Part shown: piece by piece, positions 7,004 to 14,575 of the stretch
Position numbering within the stretch: position 1 is the stretch's first letter
How the letters are laid out: the number at the start of each line of letters is the position of its first letter
Assembly: GCA_023429275.1 (NCBI GenBank)
Contig: JAEYWB010000661.1
Location: forward strand, 1 to 16,417
Length of the DNA: 16,417 nt
DNA from: Planctomycetota bacterium
GTDB taxonomy: Bacteria > Planctomycetota > Planctomycetia > Planctomycetales > Planctomycetaceae
Reading direction: 5' to 3'
Translations under genes and position numbers: made by a program
Notes under the pieces: generated by a model
Told to the model about the DNA's origin: nothing
What the model saw: only the letters and a program-made list of their open reading frames with translations
Database searches by the model: none

Positions 7004-8215
7004 ATGAACGGACTGTGCCTGCTGCTGACGCTCCTCTGCGGACCGGTTCCGGTCGACGCCACGCTGCTCGACGGAACGCGGATCCAGGGGGAACTCACCG
7101 CCCTGGCGGCGGACAAGGCGGAGTTCCAGACGGAGGCCGAGGCCCGGAAGCTCTCGCCGACCGAGATCCTCCAGCTCGAGTTTGGAGCGAAAGGGGAGGG
7201 AGCACTGCCGGCCGAACATGCGGAGATCCGGCTTGTCGACGGATCGCGGCTCTGGGGAGGCCAGATCGACCTCGCGGCGGGGGAAGCGAAGTTTGTCTCC
7301 CCGTCACTCGGCCAGGTCTCGCTGCCGGCTGCGTCGCTGCGGGACATCCGCTACGGGGATCTGACGGGAGTCGCCTCCGCCTGGGAGGAGCTCCGCGGCA
7401 CCGAGAGCGCGAACGATCGGATCATCATCCGCAAGGGGGACGCGCTCGACTTCGTTGCGGGCTCCGTTGGAGGGATTTCGGCTGGTCAGATCACGATCGT
7501 CATCGCCGGGCAGGAGGCGAAGGTCCCGACCACCCGGGTGTTCGCCGTCCTCTACGCGGCTCGGAAGCAGCGGTTGCCCACCCCGGCCTGCGAGATCCAG
7601 TTCAAGAACGGAGAGAAGGTCCCCGCCTCGAGTCTGACTCTCGACGGGGAGCAGTTCACCGTCGTGACGACCGCCGGGGTGAAGGTCGCGGTCCCGGCCG
7701 GGGTGATCAGCTCCGCCGACTTCGGCCTGGGAAAGATCCGCTCGCTGGCCGATGTTCCCCGCCAGGCGAACTACGAGAAGGTAAACCCCTTCTGGAGCGA
7801 CGACGACCAGGCCCGGCTTCAGGCGCTGCGGGTCCATCACGTCCCCTGGGGGCGGACGCAGCCGACTCCACTGCAGATCGGAGGGAAGACCTATTCCCGC
7901 GGCCTGTGGCTTCATTCCGGGACGACCGTCCGGTTCCAGCTCGACCGCCAGTACCGCAAGCTGCAGGCGACGGCCGGGATCGACGAGAACCCCGTCGGCC
8001 GCGACCGGGTCCGGCCGAAGGTCCGGCTGACGATCACCGGCGACGGCAAGCCGCTTCTGGAGAAGGTCATCTCCTGGGACGACCCCGAACTGAAGCTTGA
8101 TCTCGAGACCACCAACGTCCGGGTCCTGGAAGTTGCGGTCAGGTCCGCGGAGAAGTCGCCCTTCTACGGCGCCTGCGAGCACCTCGATCTCGTCGAGGCG
8201 AAATTGATCAAGTAA
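7004..8215 (+). CDS. Secreted NPCBM-domain protein with N-terminal beta repeats
   Basis: A 403-residue protein with a short signal peptide (MNGLCLLLTLLCGPVPVDA). Residues about 20-61, 76-117, 139-184 and 196-240 look like four copies of a beta-rich unit of the form hydrophobic-DG-x-x-h-x-G...hxhP...hxxh, for example LLDGTRIQGEL and RLVDGSRLWGGQIDL. Residues about 260-403 match the NPCBM (novel putative carbohydrate-binding module) domain: FWSDDDQARLQAL, GGKTYSRGLWLHSGTTVRFQL, the RVRPKVRLTITGDGKPLLEK strand, and the final CEHLDLVEAKL. NPCBM domains are associated with glycosidases and polysaccharide binding; no catalytic domain is present. The ATG has AAGGAAGAG about 10 bases upstream. It follows the DUF1501 gene by 58 bases and is probably co-transcribed with it, suggesting two exported proteins acting on the same surface or polysaccharide substrate (inference). 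Confidence 0.88.
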   Translation: MNGLCLLLTLLCGPVPVDATLLDGTRIQGELTALAADKAEFQTEAEARKLSPTEILQLEFGAKGEGALPAEHAEIRLVDGSRLWGGQIDLAAGEAKFVSPSLGQVSLPAASLRDIRYGDLTGVASAWEELRGTESANDRIIIRKGDALDFVAGSVGGISAGQITIVIAGQEAKVPTTRVFAVLYAARKQRLPTPACEIQFKNGEKVPASSLTLDGEQFTVVTTAGVKVAVPAGVISSADFGLGKIRSLADVPRQANYEKVNPFWSDDDQARLQALRVHHVPWGRTQPTPLQIGGKTYSRGLWLHSGTTVRFQLDRQYRKLQATAGIDENPVGRDRVRPKVRLTITGDGKPLLEKVISWDDPELKLDLETTNVRVLEVAVRSAEKSPFYGACEHLDLVEAKLIK

Positions 8216-8219
8216 GGAG

Positions 8220-8247
8220 TTGTCAGTTTTCAGTTGTCAGTTTTCAG
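8220..8247. repeat. Tandem repeat, four TTKTCAG heptamers
   Basis: The 14-base unit TTGTCAGTTTTCAG occurs twice without a gap, and each half is itself a variant of TT(G/T)TCAG, so there are four heptamers in a row. It fills the 48-base gap between two convergent genes (ends at 8215 and 8264) and is far richer in A+T than the surrounding DNA. It is not self-complementary, so it is not a hairpin terminator. Confidence 0.9.
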
Positions 8248-8263
8248 TCGTCCGCAGGCGGTG

Positions 8264-9472
8264 TCACTCGGCGCGGGAGGGGCGGACGGTCCGGTTGAAT
8301 TCGTCCGGGTCGAACGGATCGGGGCGGGCCGCCCGGCGGACACCTTCGAGCAATTCCTCGTCGCTGATCTCTGCGGAGGGGGCTGCGGGATCGAGGGGCT
8401 CCGTTTCGGCCCAGTTCGCGGCCGGTGTGACGTGACGCGGGTTGGAAGACTCCGCGGAGGCCGCTTCGATCGGTTGCGACCGAGGTTCCAGGAGGAGCGG
8501 CTTCGTGCGAGCCGGGGCGAGGGGCCGAGGCGACTCTGTCAGGGCGGTCCCTTTCGCTGCCGCCGGGTTCTCCTGGACCACCTGCAGGACCCAGGACTTC
8601 AGCAGCTCGTACTGCTCGTAGCCCTTGGCTCCGGCATAGACGCTCGTGTGGACCGGCGAACGCTTCTTGTCTCGCGGCAGTGACAGCAGCGGGCTCGACT
8701 CCGGCTCCTCAGGATCGATCTGCCGCAACACCTGCTCGAGGTTGTACTGGCTTTGAGCACGCTGGCTTCCGCGGCCGGCGAAGACCGGCTGCAGGCGGAA
8801 CTCCTGGTCAGAAGCGGCCCCGTGGCACTTGGCGTTCCCGCAGGTGTTCATCAGCAGCGGCTGCACCCGGCGGATGAACTCGGCGTTCGTCTTCGGGGTG
8901 AGGCCCTGCGCGGTTCGACGATCGTCCGTGAGCAGGGTGGGAGGAATCAGGGCCGGCGAGGTGGCGGCGTTCACCTGATTCAACGCGGCATCGATCTTGA
9001 GGAGGAACTGCCTCAGGTCGGCCCGCTGCGGCTCCATGCGGATCGCAGCCAGGCACTCCGTCCGGGCGTGTGAGTAGAGCTTGTTTTCGAAACACCAACG
9101 GGCGAGATCCTGACGCTCGGAGGCGCTTCCGGTCAAAAGACCGTCCACCTGCTTCTCATAAGCTTCATCGAGGTCGGCCGCCGTCAGCCGGACGTGGTCG
9201 TAGGGGATGATCAGTCGGCCGCGCGCAAGCTCCACCCGGTAGCCGCCGGAAATGGATGTGATCCGTCCGACATAGGTCGTTCCGTCCCGCAGGATGAGGC
9301 AGCCCGCCACGAGGTCCTTGGGGGGAAGTCCCATCACCTCTTCCTGCGTCTGCGGAGTTCTGCCTGTGCCCGGCGCCGCGAACGGGTTCATCGACGAGGG
9401 CATGGGGCGCTCCTGTGGGAACGCCGGTGCGGCGGAGAGGCAGATCAGCAGGACAGGCAAGGTTCGGCGCAT
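8264..9472 (-). CDS. Secreted planctomycete protein with CX4CH haem-like motif
   Basis: A 402-residue protein with a signal peptide (RRTLPVLLICLSAAPAFPQ). Residues about 55-97 hold one beta unit (GCLILRDGTTYVGRITSI ... GRLIIPYDHVRL) like those in the neighbouring NPCBM protein. Residues 115-165 look helical and TPR-like (LARWCFENKLYSHARTECLA). Residues about 196-300 resemble the planctomycete cytochrome-type domain: EFIRRVQPLLMNTCGNAKCHG, with C211-X4-C216-H217 instead of the usual CXXCH, then EFRLQPV, LLSLPRD and YELLKSWV. The last 100 residues are Pro/Ala/Glu-rich and likely disordered, ending DPFDPDEFNR. If CX4CH binds haem c this would be an exported redox protein; otherwise the Cys pair could bind metal or form a disulfide. 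The ATG at 9470-9472 is set by the signal peptide; GGAG lies about 11 bases upstream. Confidence 0.78.
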   Translation of the reverse strand: MRRTLPVLLICLSAAPAFPQERPMPSSMNPFAAPGTGRTPQTQEEVMGLPPKDLVAGCLILRDGTTYVGRITSISGGYRVELARGRLIIPYDHVRLTAADLDEAYEKQVDGLLTGSASERQDLARWCFENKLYSHARTECLAAIRMEPQRADLRQFLLKIDAALNQVNAATSPALIPPTLLTDDRRTAQGLTPKTNAEFIRRVQPLLMNTCGNAKCHGAASDQEFRLQPVFAGRGSQRAQSQYNLEQVLRQIDPEEPESSPLLSLPRDKKRSPVHTSVYAGAKGYEQYELLKSWVLQVVQENPAAAKGTALTESPRPLAPARTKPLLLEPRSQPIEAASAESSNPRHVTPAANWAETEPLDPAAPSAEISDEELLEGVRRAARPDPFDPDEFNRTVRPSRAE

Positions 9473-9798
9473 AGGCTTGAGGCTCCCGCCAGGACGATAG
9501 TGACCTGCAGTCCGGGAGGACCGTGCTCTTTTGTCATGTTGCCGTTCTGCAACACCCGGAATTTCCCATCCCACCCATCTTTGCCGTCGCGTGGCCGATT
9601 CCGCCGGTCAACATTCCGGCTCAACTCGTCCAGCGGGCAACGAACGGACGACCGGCATGGGGTGCGTGACCCGCATCGCAAAGCCCGGGCGAACCCGGAC
9701 CTTCATCGATGGCGAGTTCCCGTCGTGGCGTCCGTCGAACATGTGATATCTTTGCCGCAGGGAACGAGAACGAGACCTGCGAGTTCGGAGACTGTGAC
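9473..9798. other. Divergent intergenic region before ugd
   Basis: 326 bases between two divergently transcribed genes. I find no gene here: open frames have no recognisable domain. Short GC inverted repeats are present (for example GTCC/GGAC and CCCGGGCGAACCCGG-type runs) but none is long. An A+T-rich patch near 9740-9755 (GTGATATCTTT) may hold the ugd -10 region, without a recognisable -35 box. Confidence 0.4.
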
Positions 9799-11124
9799 GT
9801 GAAGATCGTGATGATGGGGACGGGATATGTCGGCCTCGTGACGGGGACCTGCTTCGCCGACAGCGGCAACGAAGTCACCTGCGTCGACATCAACGAGTCC
9901 AAGATCGCGATGCTGAAGCGCGGCGAGGTCCCGATTTACGAGCCGGGACTCTCGGAGATGATCGCCCACAATGCCGAGCAGGGGCGTCTGAAGTTCACGA
10001 CGAATGTCGCCGACTGCGTTCCGGCCGCGGACTGCGTCTTCCTCGCGGTCGGAACACCGCAGGGGGATGACGGCTCGGCCAACCTCAGTTACCTCTTTTC
10101 CGCTGCCGAGGCGATCGCGGGCCACCTGCGGACCGACGCCGTGGTTGTCGTGAAGAGCACAGTTCCGGTCGGAACCAACCGCCGCGTGGCGGAGCTCCTC
10201 AAGAAGATGACGGGCCGCGTCGTTGATGTCGCCTCGAACCCCGAGTTCCTCAAGGAGGGATGTGCGGTCGACGACTTCACGAAGCCCGATCGCGTCGTCG
10301 TCGGGGTCGAGCGGGCTCCGGTCGCGGACATCCTGAACGAGCTGTACAAGCCGTTCCTCCGGACGGAGAAACCCTTCCTCGTGATGGGGCTCGAGAGCGC
10401 CGAGATGACGAAGTACGTCGCCAACTGCCTGCTGGCGACGAAGATCAGCTTCATCAACGAGATGGCGAACCTCTGCGAGCGGGTCGGGGCGGACATCAAC
10501 GAAGTCCGCCGCGGCATCGGTCACGACCAGCGGATCGGCTTCGCGTTCCTCTTCCCCGGGGTCGGCTACGGCGGCTCCTGCTTCCCGAAGGATGTCCGGG
10601 CTCTCGGCAGCCTCGCGGCGACGAAGGGGATGAAGATGCAGATGCTCGAAGCGGTCGACGAGATCAACAACCGCCAGAAGAACGTCCTGTTCGAAAAGGT
10701 CACCGCGAAGTTCGGCAAGGACCTCAAGGGGAAGAAGATCGCCGTGTGGGGGCTGGCGTTCAAGCCCCGGACCGACGACATCCGCGAAGCTCCGGCGCTC
10801 GTCTTCCTCGAGCAGCTCATCGCGGCGGGGGCCGAGGTCCATGTGCATGACCCGGTCGCCATGGAGAACGTCCAGAAGGAGATCGGAGACCGCGTCAAGT
10901 ATCACGACCACCACTACGACACCCTGCCGGGCGCGGACGCACTGGCGATCGTGACGGAGTGGAACGAGTACCGGAATCCGGACTTCTCCTACCTCAGGCA
11001 CAAGCTCAAGAGCCCGGTGATCTTCGACGGCCGGAACCTCTACGACCCGGCCCGCATGGCGAAGGAAGGGTTCTACTACTCCGGCGTCGGGCTCTCGTCC
11101 GAGAAGCGGTCGACGGTCGGGTAG
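9799..11124 (+). CDS. ugd: UDP-glucose 6-dehydrogenase
   Basis: Cytoplasmic enzyme that oxidises UDP-glucose to UDP-glucuronate with two NAD+, feeding capsule, exopolysaccharide or surface-glycan synthesis. The 441-residue product has the N-terminal Rossmann fold ([20 protein letters not shown]), [35 protein letters not shown] and PDRVVVG, the central helix region with [22 protein letters not shown], the catalytic loop [16 protein letters not shown] (nucleophile C261), and the C-terminal domain with [18 protein letters not shown] and FDGRNLYDP. The GTG at 9799 is chosen because translation from it gives exactly the family N-terminus; GGAG lies 8 bases upstream. A longer in-frame extension to 9709 has no family similarity. 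Transcribed alone; a strong hairpin follows the TAG stop. Neighbouring UGD/GMD family members (GDP-mannose dehydrogenase) are less likely given the motifs. Confidence 0.95.
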   Translation: MKIVMMGTGYVGLVTGTCFADSGNEVTCVDINESKIAMLKRGEVPIYEPGLSEMIAHNAEQGRLKFTTNVADCVPAADCVFLAVGTPQGDDGSANLSYLFSAAEAIAGHLRTDAVVVVKSTVPVGTNRRVAELLKKMTGRVVDVASNPEFLKEGCAVDDFTKPDRVVVGVERAPVADILNELYKPFLRTEKPFLVMGLESAEMTKYVANCLLATKISFINEMANLCERVGADINEVRRGIGHDQRIGFAFLFPGVGYGGSCFPKDVRALGSLAATKGMKMQMLEAVDEINNRQKNVLFEKVTAKFGKDLKGKKIAVWGLAFKPRTDDIREAPALVFLEQLIAAGAEVHVHDPVAMENVQKEIGDRVKYHDHHYDTLPGADALAIVTEWNEYRNPDFSYLRHKLKSPVIFDGRNLYDPARMAKEGFYYSGVGLSSEKRSTVG

Positions 11125-11178
11125 GCTTGCGATCCTCGCGGCTGAGTGAGCCGATCTGACGACGAACGAGATTCGAAC

Positions 11179-11207
11179 AAACGACACGCCTTTACGGCGT
11201 GTCGTTT
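11179..11207 (+). terminator. Hairpin terminator downstream of ugd
   Basis: A perfect 12-bp inverted repeat (arms 11179-11190 and 11196-11207) with a 5-base loop, 55 bases after the ugd stop, followed by CATTTTC. The stem itself ends in TTT on either strand, so it may also serve the convergent kinase gene that ends at 11329. Confidence 0.8.
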
Positions 11208-11328
11208 CATTTTCGTGACCTGTGGGAGAACGAGATCGGCCGTTCGGGCCGACGACAATCTGTAAGACCTCGATGGCCGCTGGCCCAGTCGCCTTCCAAC
11301 GGCTCTGCGGGCGTCTCTCGTCTGTCGG

Positions 11329-12225
11329 TCACGTCGTCGGGACCGCGTCGAGCCGTTCTCCCGCGGCGCGGAACTCTTCCACCATCTCCTTCATGCTCCG
11401 CCAGCGGTCCCGCGGGTCGCGTTCGAGCCCCTTCATGATCGTTGCGACCACCTGGTCGTCGAGGTCCGGGCGGAGCTTCTTGAGATCCTTCGGCGGGCTG
11501 TTGATGTGCTGGACGACCGTTTCGAGCGTGTCGGCCGCCGGCCACGGGAGAGTCTTCGCGAACATCTCGAAACAGGTGAGCGCGTAGGAAAAGATGTCGA
11601 TCCGTTCGTCGGTCGGCTGCCGCTTGATGAGCTCCGGGGCCATGTACATCGCGGTGCCGGTCCGGTTGCCGGGACGGCGGAACTCCTCGGTGTTCGGCAC
11701 CATCAGGCCGAAGTCGATCAGCTTCACCTCGTCCTCGGGGGTCACCATGACGTTGCGCGGGCAGAGGTCGCGATGGATCCAGAGCTGCTAGTGCAGGTAC
11801 TCCATCGCGTCGCCGAGCTGCACGCAGTACCACAGGCAGTTCTTCCGCATCCGGTCGTTCTGGACGTCGACGAGGTAGCTCAGGCTCACCCCCTCGACGA
11901 ACTCCATCACGAGGAACTGTTCCCCCTCCTGAGTGACGCCATGCTCGATTGTCCGGACGATGTTGGGATGCCGGAGCGAAACCGCGATGTCCCCTTCGTC
12001 AGGACGGTGAACGCCGGCCTGGGCGAACCGCTGCTCGAGCCGGGCGAGCTTCGCCTTGTCGAGCACTTTGACCGCCACGACCTTTCCGTTCATCGTGTCC
12101 CGAGCCCGCCAGACACGCGACATGCTCCCCTGGCCGACCCGCCCGATGAGTTCGAACCGGCGGCGAAGGTCAATCCGCGGGACCTTGGGCTTTCCTTGAA
12201 ACAGCCGCTTCAGAAACTCCAGCAT
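11329..12225 (-). pseudogene. Ser/Thr protein kinase interrupted by one in-frame amber codon
   Basis: The frame encodes a complete eukaryotic-type kinase domain of 298 residues with no membrane segment or sensor, except for TAG at codon 146 (11788-11790). Upstream are the Gly-rich loop GRVGQGSMSRVW (28-39), VAVKVL with Lys53, candidate helix-C Glu77, HPNIV (87-91), the hinge LVMEFVEG and MEYLH. In the same frame after the stop come QLWIHRDLCPRNVM (HRD loop, D153), LIDFG (DFG, D171), GTAMYMAPE, DIFSYAL and the C-lobe. The ATG at 12223-12225 has GGAG 9 bases upstream. Every other motif is intact, and no frameshift is seen, so this is a recent point mutation, a sequence error, or a stop that is read through; without read-through the product lacks the whole catalytic and activation segment. 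The HRD loop has Cys155 in place of the usual Lys. TAG ends two other genes here, so amber is a normal stop. Confidence 0.88.
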
Positions 12226-12506
12226 GCCGTTCGACTCCGCGGACGTCTCGTTGCCAGTTCGCTTATGGCAGACATGGTAACGCGCCGCTGGAGGCATTCG
12301 TAGAACGCTTCGACATGAGTCACCCGCCCGTCGGTCGAAGGGCTTTGCCCGATCGCGGGTCGACCCGCCGGCTCACAGGGTCTGAGCGGACAAGGCTCGG
12401 CCGGGACAATCTGGTCGCTGTCATTCCCGCCGGGCAATGTCGATCCCCTAAGATGGGGGACCATCGCCATGAACCGGCCCGAACGAATGCGAGGGAGAAA
12501 GTCGCC

Positions 12507-13490
12507 ATGGACTACGTCAATCTCGGTCACAGCGGCATCAAGGTGTCGCGTCTCTGCCTCGGCTGCATGACCTACGGCTCGAGCCAGTGGCGTCCCTGGG
12601 TACTCGATGAGGAAGCAAGTCTTCCGTTCTTCCGGCTGGCCTGGGAGGCGGGGATCAACTTCTTCGACACGGCCGACATGTATTCCGACGGCGCAAGTGA
12701 GATCGTGCTCGGGAACGCCCTGCGGAACCTCGCAATCCCCCGCGAGCAGGTCGTCATCGCAACCAAGGTCTATAACCCGATGGGGAAGACCGACAACGAG
12801 AAGGGGCTGTCGCGAAAGCACATCCGCCACGCGATCGACGCCAGCCTGAAAAGGCTGCGGCTCGACTACGTCGACCTCTACCAGATTCACCGCTTCGATT
12901 CGACCACGCCGATCGAGGAGACGCTCGAGGCGCTCGATCTCGTGGTCCGTCAGGGGAAGGCGCTCGCGATCGGGGCCTCGTCGATGTTCGCCTGGCAGAT
13001 GTCGAAGATGCTGCGGACCTCCGACAACCTGGGCCTCGCCCGGTTCGTGACGATGCAGAACCACTACAACCTCGTCTACCGCGAGGAGGAGCGGGAGATG
13101 AACCCGCTCTGTCTCGACGAGGGGATCGGTCTGCTCCCGTGGAGCCCGCTCGCCCGCGGCTTCCTGGCGGGGAACAGGACGCGGGAGAAGCAGGGAGAGA
13201 CCAGCCGCGCGAAGACGGACGATTACGCCCACAAAATGTACTACGACGAGAGTGATTTCTCGGTGGTCGAACGGCTGACGTCGGTTGCCGAACAACGCGG
13301 CGTCAACAACGCCCAGGTGGCCCTCGCGTGGCTCCTCGGCCGGCCGGGCGTGACCGCACCGATCGTCGGGGCCTCGAAGCCGAAACACCTGGCCGATGCG
13401 ATCGCCGCCCTCTCGATTACGCTCACCGGCGAGGAACGCGCCGCGCTCGAGGAACCCTACCGGCCCCACCGGATCCTCGGACACGGCTGA
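12507..13490 (+). CDS. Aldo/keto reductase
   Basis: A 327-residue NADPH-dependent oxidoreductase of the aldo/keto reductase family (TIM barrel, cytoplasmic), likely reducing an aldehyde or ketone; the substrate is not predictable. The catalytic tetrad is present: D54 and Y59 in FFDTADMYSDGASE, K87 in VIATKVYN, and H128 in DLYQIHRFD. Cofactor-binding elements are PWSPLARGFLAGN (211-223) and the C-terminal APIVGASKPKHLADA (284-298). Overall form (LGHSGIKVSRLCLGCMTYG at the N-terminus) fits the YajO/YakC-like subgroup often annotated simply as aldo/keto reductase. The ATG at 12507 has AGGGAG upstream; the open frame before it has no family similarity. MoaD starts 11 bases after the TGA stop, so the two are probably co-transcribed. 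Confidence 0.95.
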   Translation: MDYVNLGHSGIKVSRLCLGCMTYGSSQWRPWVLDEEASLPFFRLAWEAGINFFDTADMYSDGASEIVLGNALRNLAIPREQVVIATKVYNPMGKTDNEKGLSRKHIRHAIDASLKRLRLDYVDLYQIHRFDSTTPIEETLEALDLVVRQGKALAIGASSMFAWQMSKMLRTSDNLGLARFVTMQNHYNLVYREEEREMNPLCLDEGIGLLPWSPLARGFLAGNRTREKQGETSRAKTDDYAHKMYYDESDFSVVERLTSVAEQRGVNNAQVALAWLLGRPGVTAPIVGASKPKHLADAIAALSITLTGEERAALEEPYRPHRILGHG

Positions 13491-13501
13491 GAGACGGCGA
13501 A

Positions 13502-13747
13502 ATGACGATCACCCTGAGATTCTTTGCCCGGGCCCGTGACCTGGCCGGGACGGACCGTGCGACCCTGACGCTCCCCGATGATTCAACGGTGGCGGCGGTC
13601 CGCACGCTGCTGCTCGAGAGGTATCCGGCGCTCGCGTCTGTCGCGGGGCAGTTGCTGGTGGCGGTCAATGCCCGCTACGCGACGGACGACGCGACTGTCC
13701 CTCCCGGTTCCGAGGTTGCCGTGTTCCCTCCCGTCAGTGGCGGATGA
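13502..13747 (+). CDS. moaD: Molybdopterin synthase sulfur-carrier subunit MoaD
   Basis: An 81-residue beta-grasp protein ending in Gly-Gly (VAVFPPVSGG), the C-terminus that is thiocarboxylated and donates sulfur for molybdopterin in molybdenum cofactor synthesis, working with MoaE. Other family features are ITLRFFARARDLAGTDRATL, the middle LLLERYPAL, and VAVNARYATDDATVPPGSEVAVFPPVSGG. Length and terminal motif fit MoaD better than ThiS, which is shorter. The ATG at 13502 is the natural start; its ribosome site is weak (GAGA), consistent with translational coupling to the aldo/keto reductase gene 11 bases upstream. No moaE or other moa gene is in the window, so its partner must be elsewhere. 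Confidence 0.92.
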   Translation: MTITLRFFARARDLAGTDRATLTLPDDSTVAAVRTLLLERYPALASVAGQLLVAVNARYATDDATVPPGSEVAVFPPVSGG

Positions 13748-13783
13748 GATTCGTGCCGGCCCGGCGGTCGTCGGCGGCTCACA

Positions 13784-13797
13784 ACTCCCCGGGGAGT
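13784..13797. terminator. Palindrome between convergent moaD and CPBP genes
   Basis: A perfect 14-bp palindrome ACTCCCCGGGGAGT sits one base beyond the stop codon of the minus-strand protease gene and 36 bases after moaD. It can form a 5-bp stem with a CCGG loop in either transcript. No T-run follows, so it is a weak, possibly bidirectional terminator at best. Confidence 0.35.
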
Positions 13798-13798
13798 G

Positions 13799-14575
13799 TT
13801 ACTGCGACACCAGCAGGACGCCCGCGAGCAGGTCGTACAGGACGTGCGTCCCGACGGCGATGCCGAACCCCCGGACGAGGAACACGACGGAGAAGAACAC
13901 TCCCGCGAAGAGCCGGAAGGCGAAGCCGAACCAGAGCTCCGACCGGGCCGCGACGTTCGAGAACGCCGCGAGGAGGCCTTGAGGCACCGAGGCCGCGTCG
14001 CCGTCGAGGTAATGACAGGCGGCGAACGTCAGGCTCACCAGCAGGACGCTGCCGATCCAGGAGGGGGTCCGCTCGATCCGGATCGATCGAAAGGCCAGGT
14101 AGAGGAGCGGGACGAGGATCAGTCGAAACAGGACCTCTTCGTAGAGGCCGGCCCCCAGGAAGCTGATCGAGCGGACGAGTGCCTCGGGAGGAGCCGCCGC
14201 GACAGATGCCGGCAGGCTCGATCGCAGCAGGTGGCCGCTGGCGGCCAGCAGGATCGCGAGGAATGTGCTTTCCGCCGCCATGGCGATCAGCGTCTCTCCC
14301 CGGCACCGCCAGGCGTCGCCACGGGCCCGGTGCCAGATCAGCAGGATTCCGACGGTGAGAAGCGGCAGGAAGACCGGGGCCTTCCAGCCGAAATCCATCA
14401 TCCAGGCCCGCATCCAGGCGTCGGCGCCGGAGCGGACGGTGGCGACATCCGCGGCAAACCAGATGACGCCCGCTTCATAGGCAACGAGCATCGGCAGAAT
14501 GAACAGCAGCCCCGCCAGCGGCCGCCGGGCGGCCGACCAGTAGTCATCGCGATGTGCCGGGACCGACGTCATCAT
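13799..14575 (-). CDS. CPBP (CAAX/Abi-type) intramembrane metalloprotease
   Basis: A 258-residue polytopic membrane protein with six or more hydrophobic segments (for example LAGLLFILPMLVAYEAGVIW, FLPLLTVGILLIW, SVLLVSLTFAA, LFAGVFFSVVFLV). The three CPBP motifs are present: E146-E147-x3-R151 in GLYEEVLFR, H188 in FAACHYL, and H244 in GTHVLYDLL, which line the zinc site of this protease family (Rce1/CAAX-prenyl-protease-like). Bacterial members process peptides or act in bacteriocin self-immunity and membrane signalling; the target here is unknown. Two adjacent ATG codons (14573-14575 and 14570-14572) are the likely starts; a TTG at 14633-14635 in frame would add 20 residues with no family feature. 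Transcribed convergently to moaD and divergently from the serine acetyltransferase region. Confidence 0.88.
   Translation of the reverse strand: MMTSVPAHRDDYWSAARRPLAGLLFILPMLVAYEAGVIWFAADVATVRSGADAWMRAWMMDFGWKAPVFLPLLTVGILLIWHRARGDAWRCRGETLIAMAAESTFLAILLAASGHLLRSSLPASVAAAPPEALVRSISFLGAGLYEEVLFRLILVPLLYLAFRSIRIERTPSWIGSVLLVSLTFAACHYLDGDAASVPQGLLAAFSNVAARSELWFGFAFRLFAGVFFSVVFLVRGFGIAVGTHVLYDLLAGVLLVSQ

Noticed and set aside
5479..7347. Long open frame on the minus strand (about 620 codons) opposite the DUF1501 and NPCBM genes
   Set aside because: It is antisense to two genes with clear family motifs, its translation has no recognisable domain, and long antisense frames are expected in GC-rich DNA.
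9703..11187. Long minus-strand open frame opposite ugd
   Set aside because: Antisense shadow of a strongly conserved dehydrogenase; translation is Arg/Val/Asp-rich without motifs.
11788..11790. Amber codon read as pyrrolysine
   Set aside because: No pyl genes or PYLIS-like element are visible, the organism type makes it unlikely, and TAG ends other genes here.
12444..12460. TCCCC-TAAGAT-GGGGGA as a -10 box or operator before the aldo/keto reductase
   Set aside because: TAAGAT matches only 4 of 6 positions and no -35 box lies at the right distance; the 5-bp stem is short.
12210..13484. Long minus-strand open frame opposite the aldo/keto reductase
   Set aside because: Antisense to a gene with a complete catalytic tetrad; no family features of its own.
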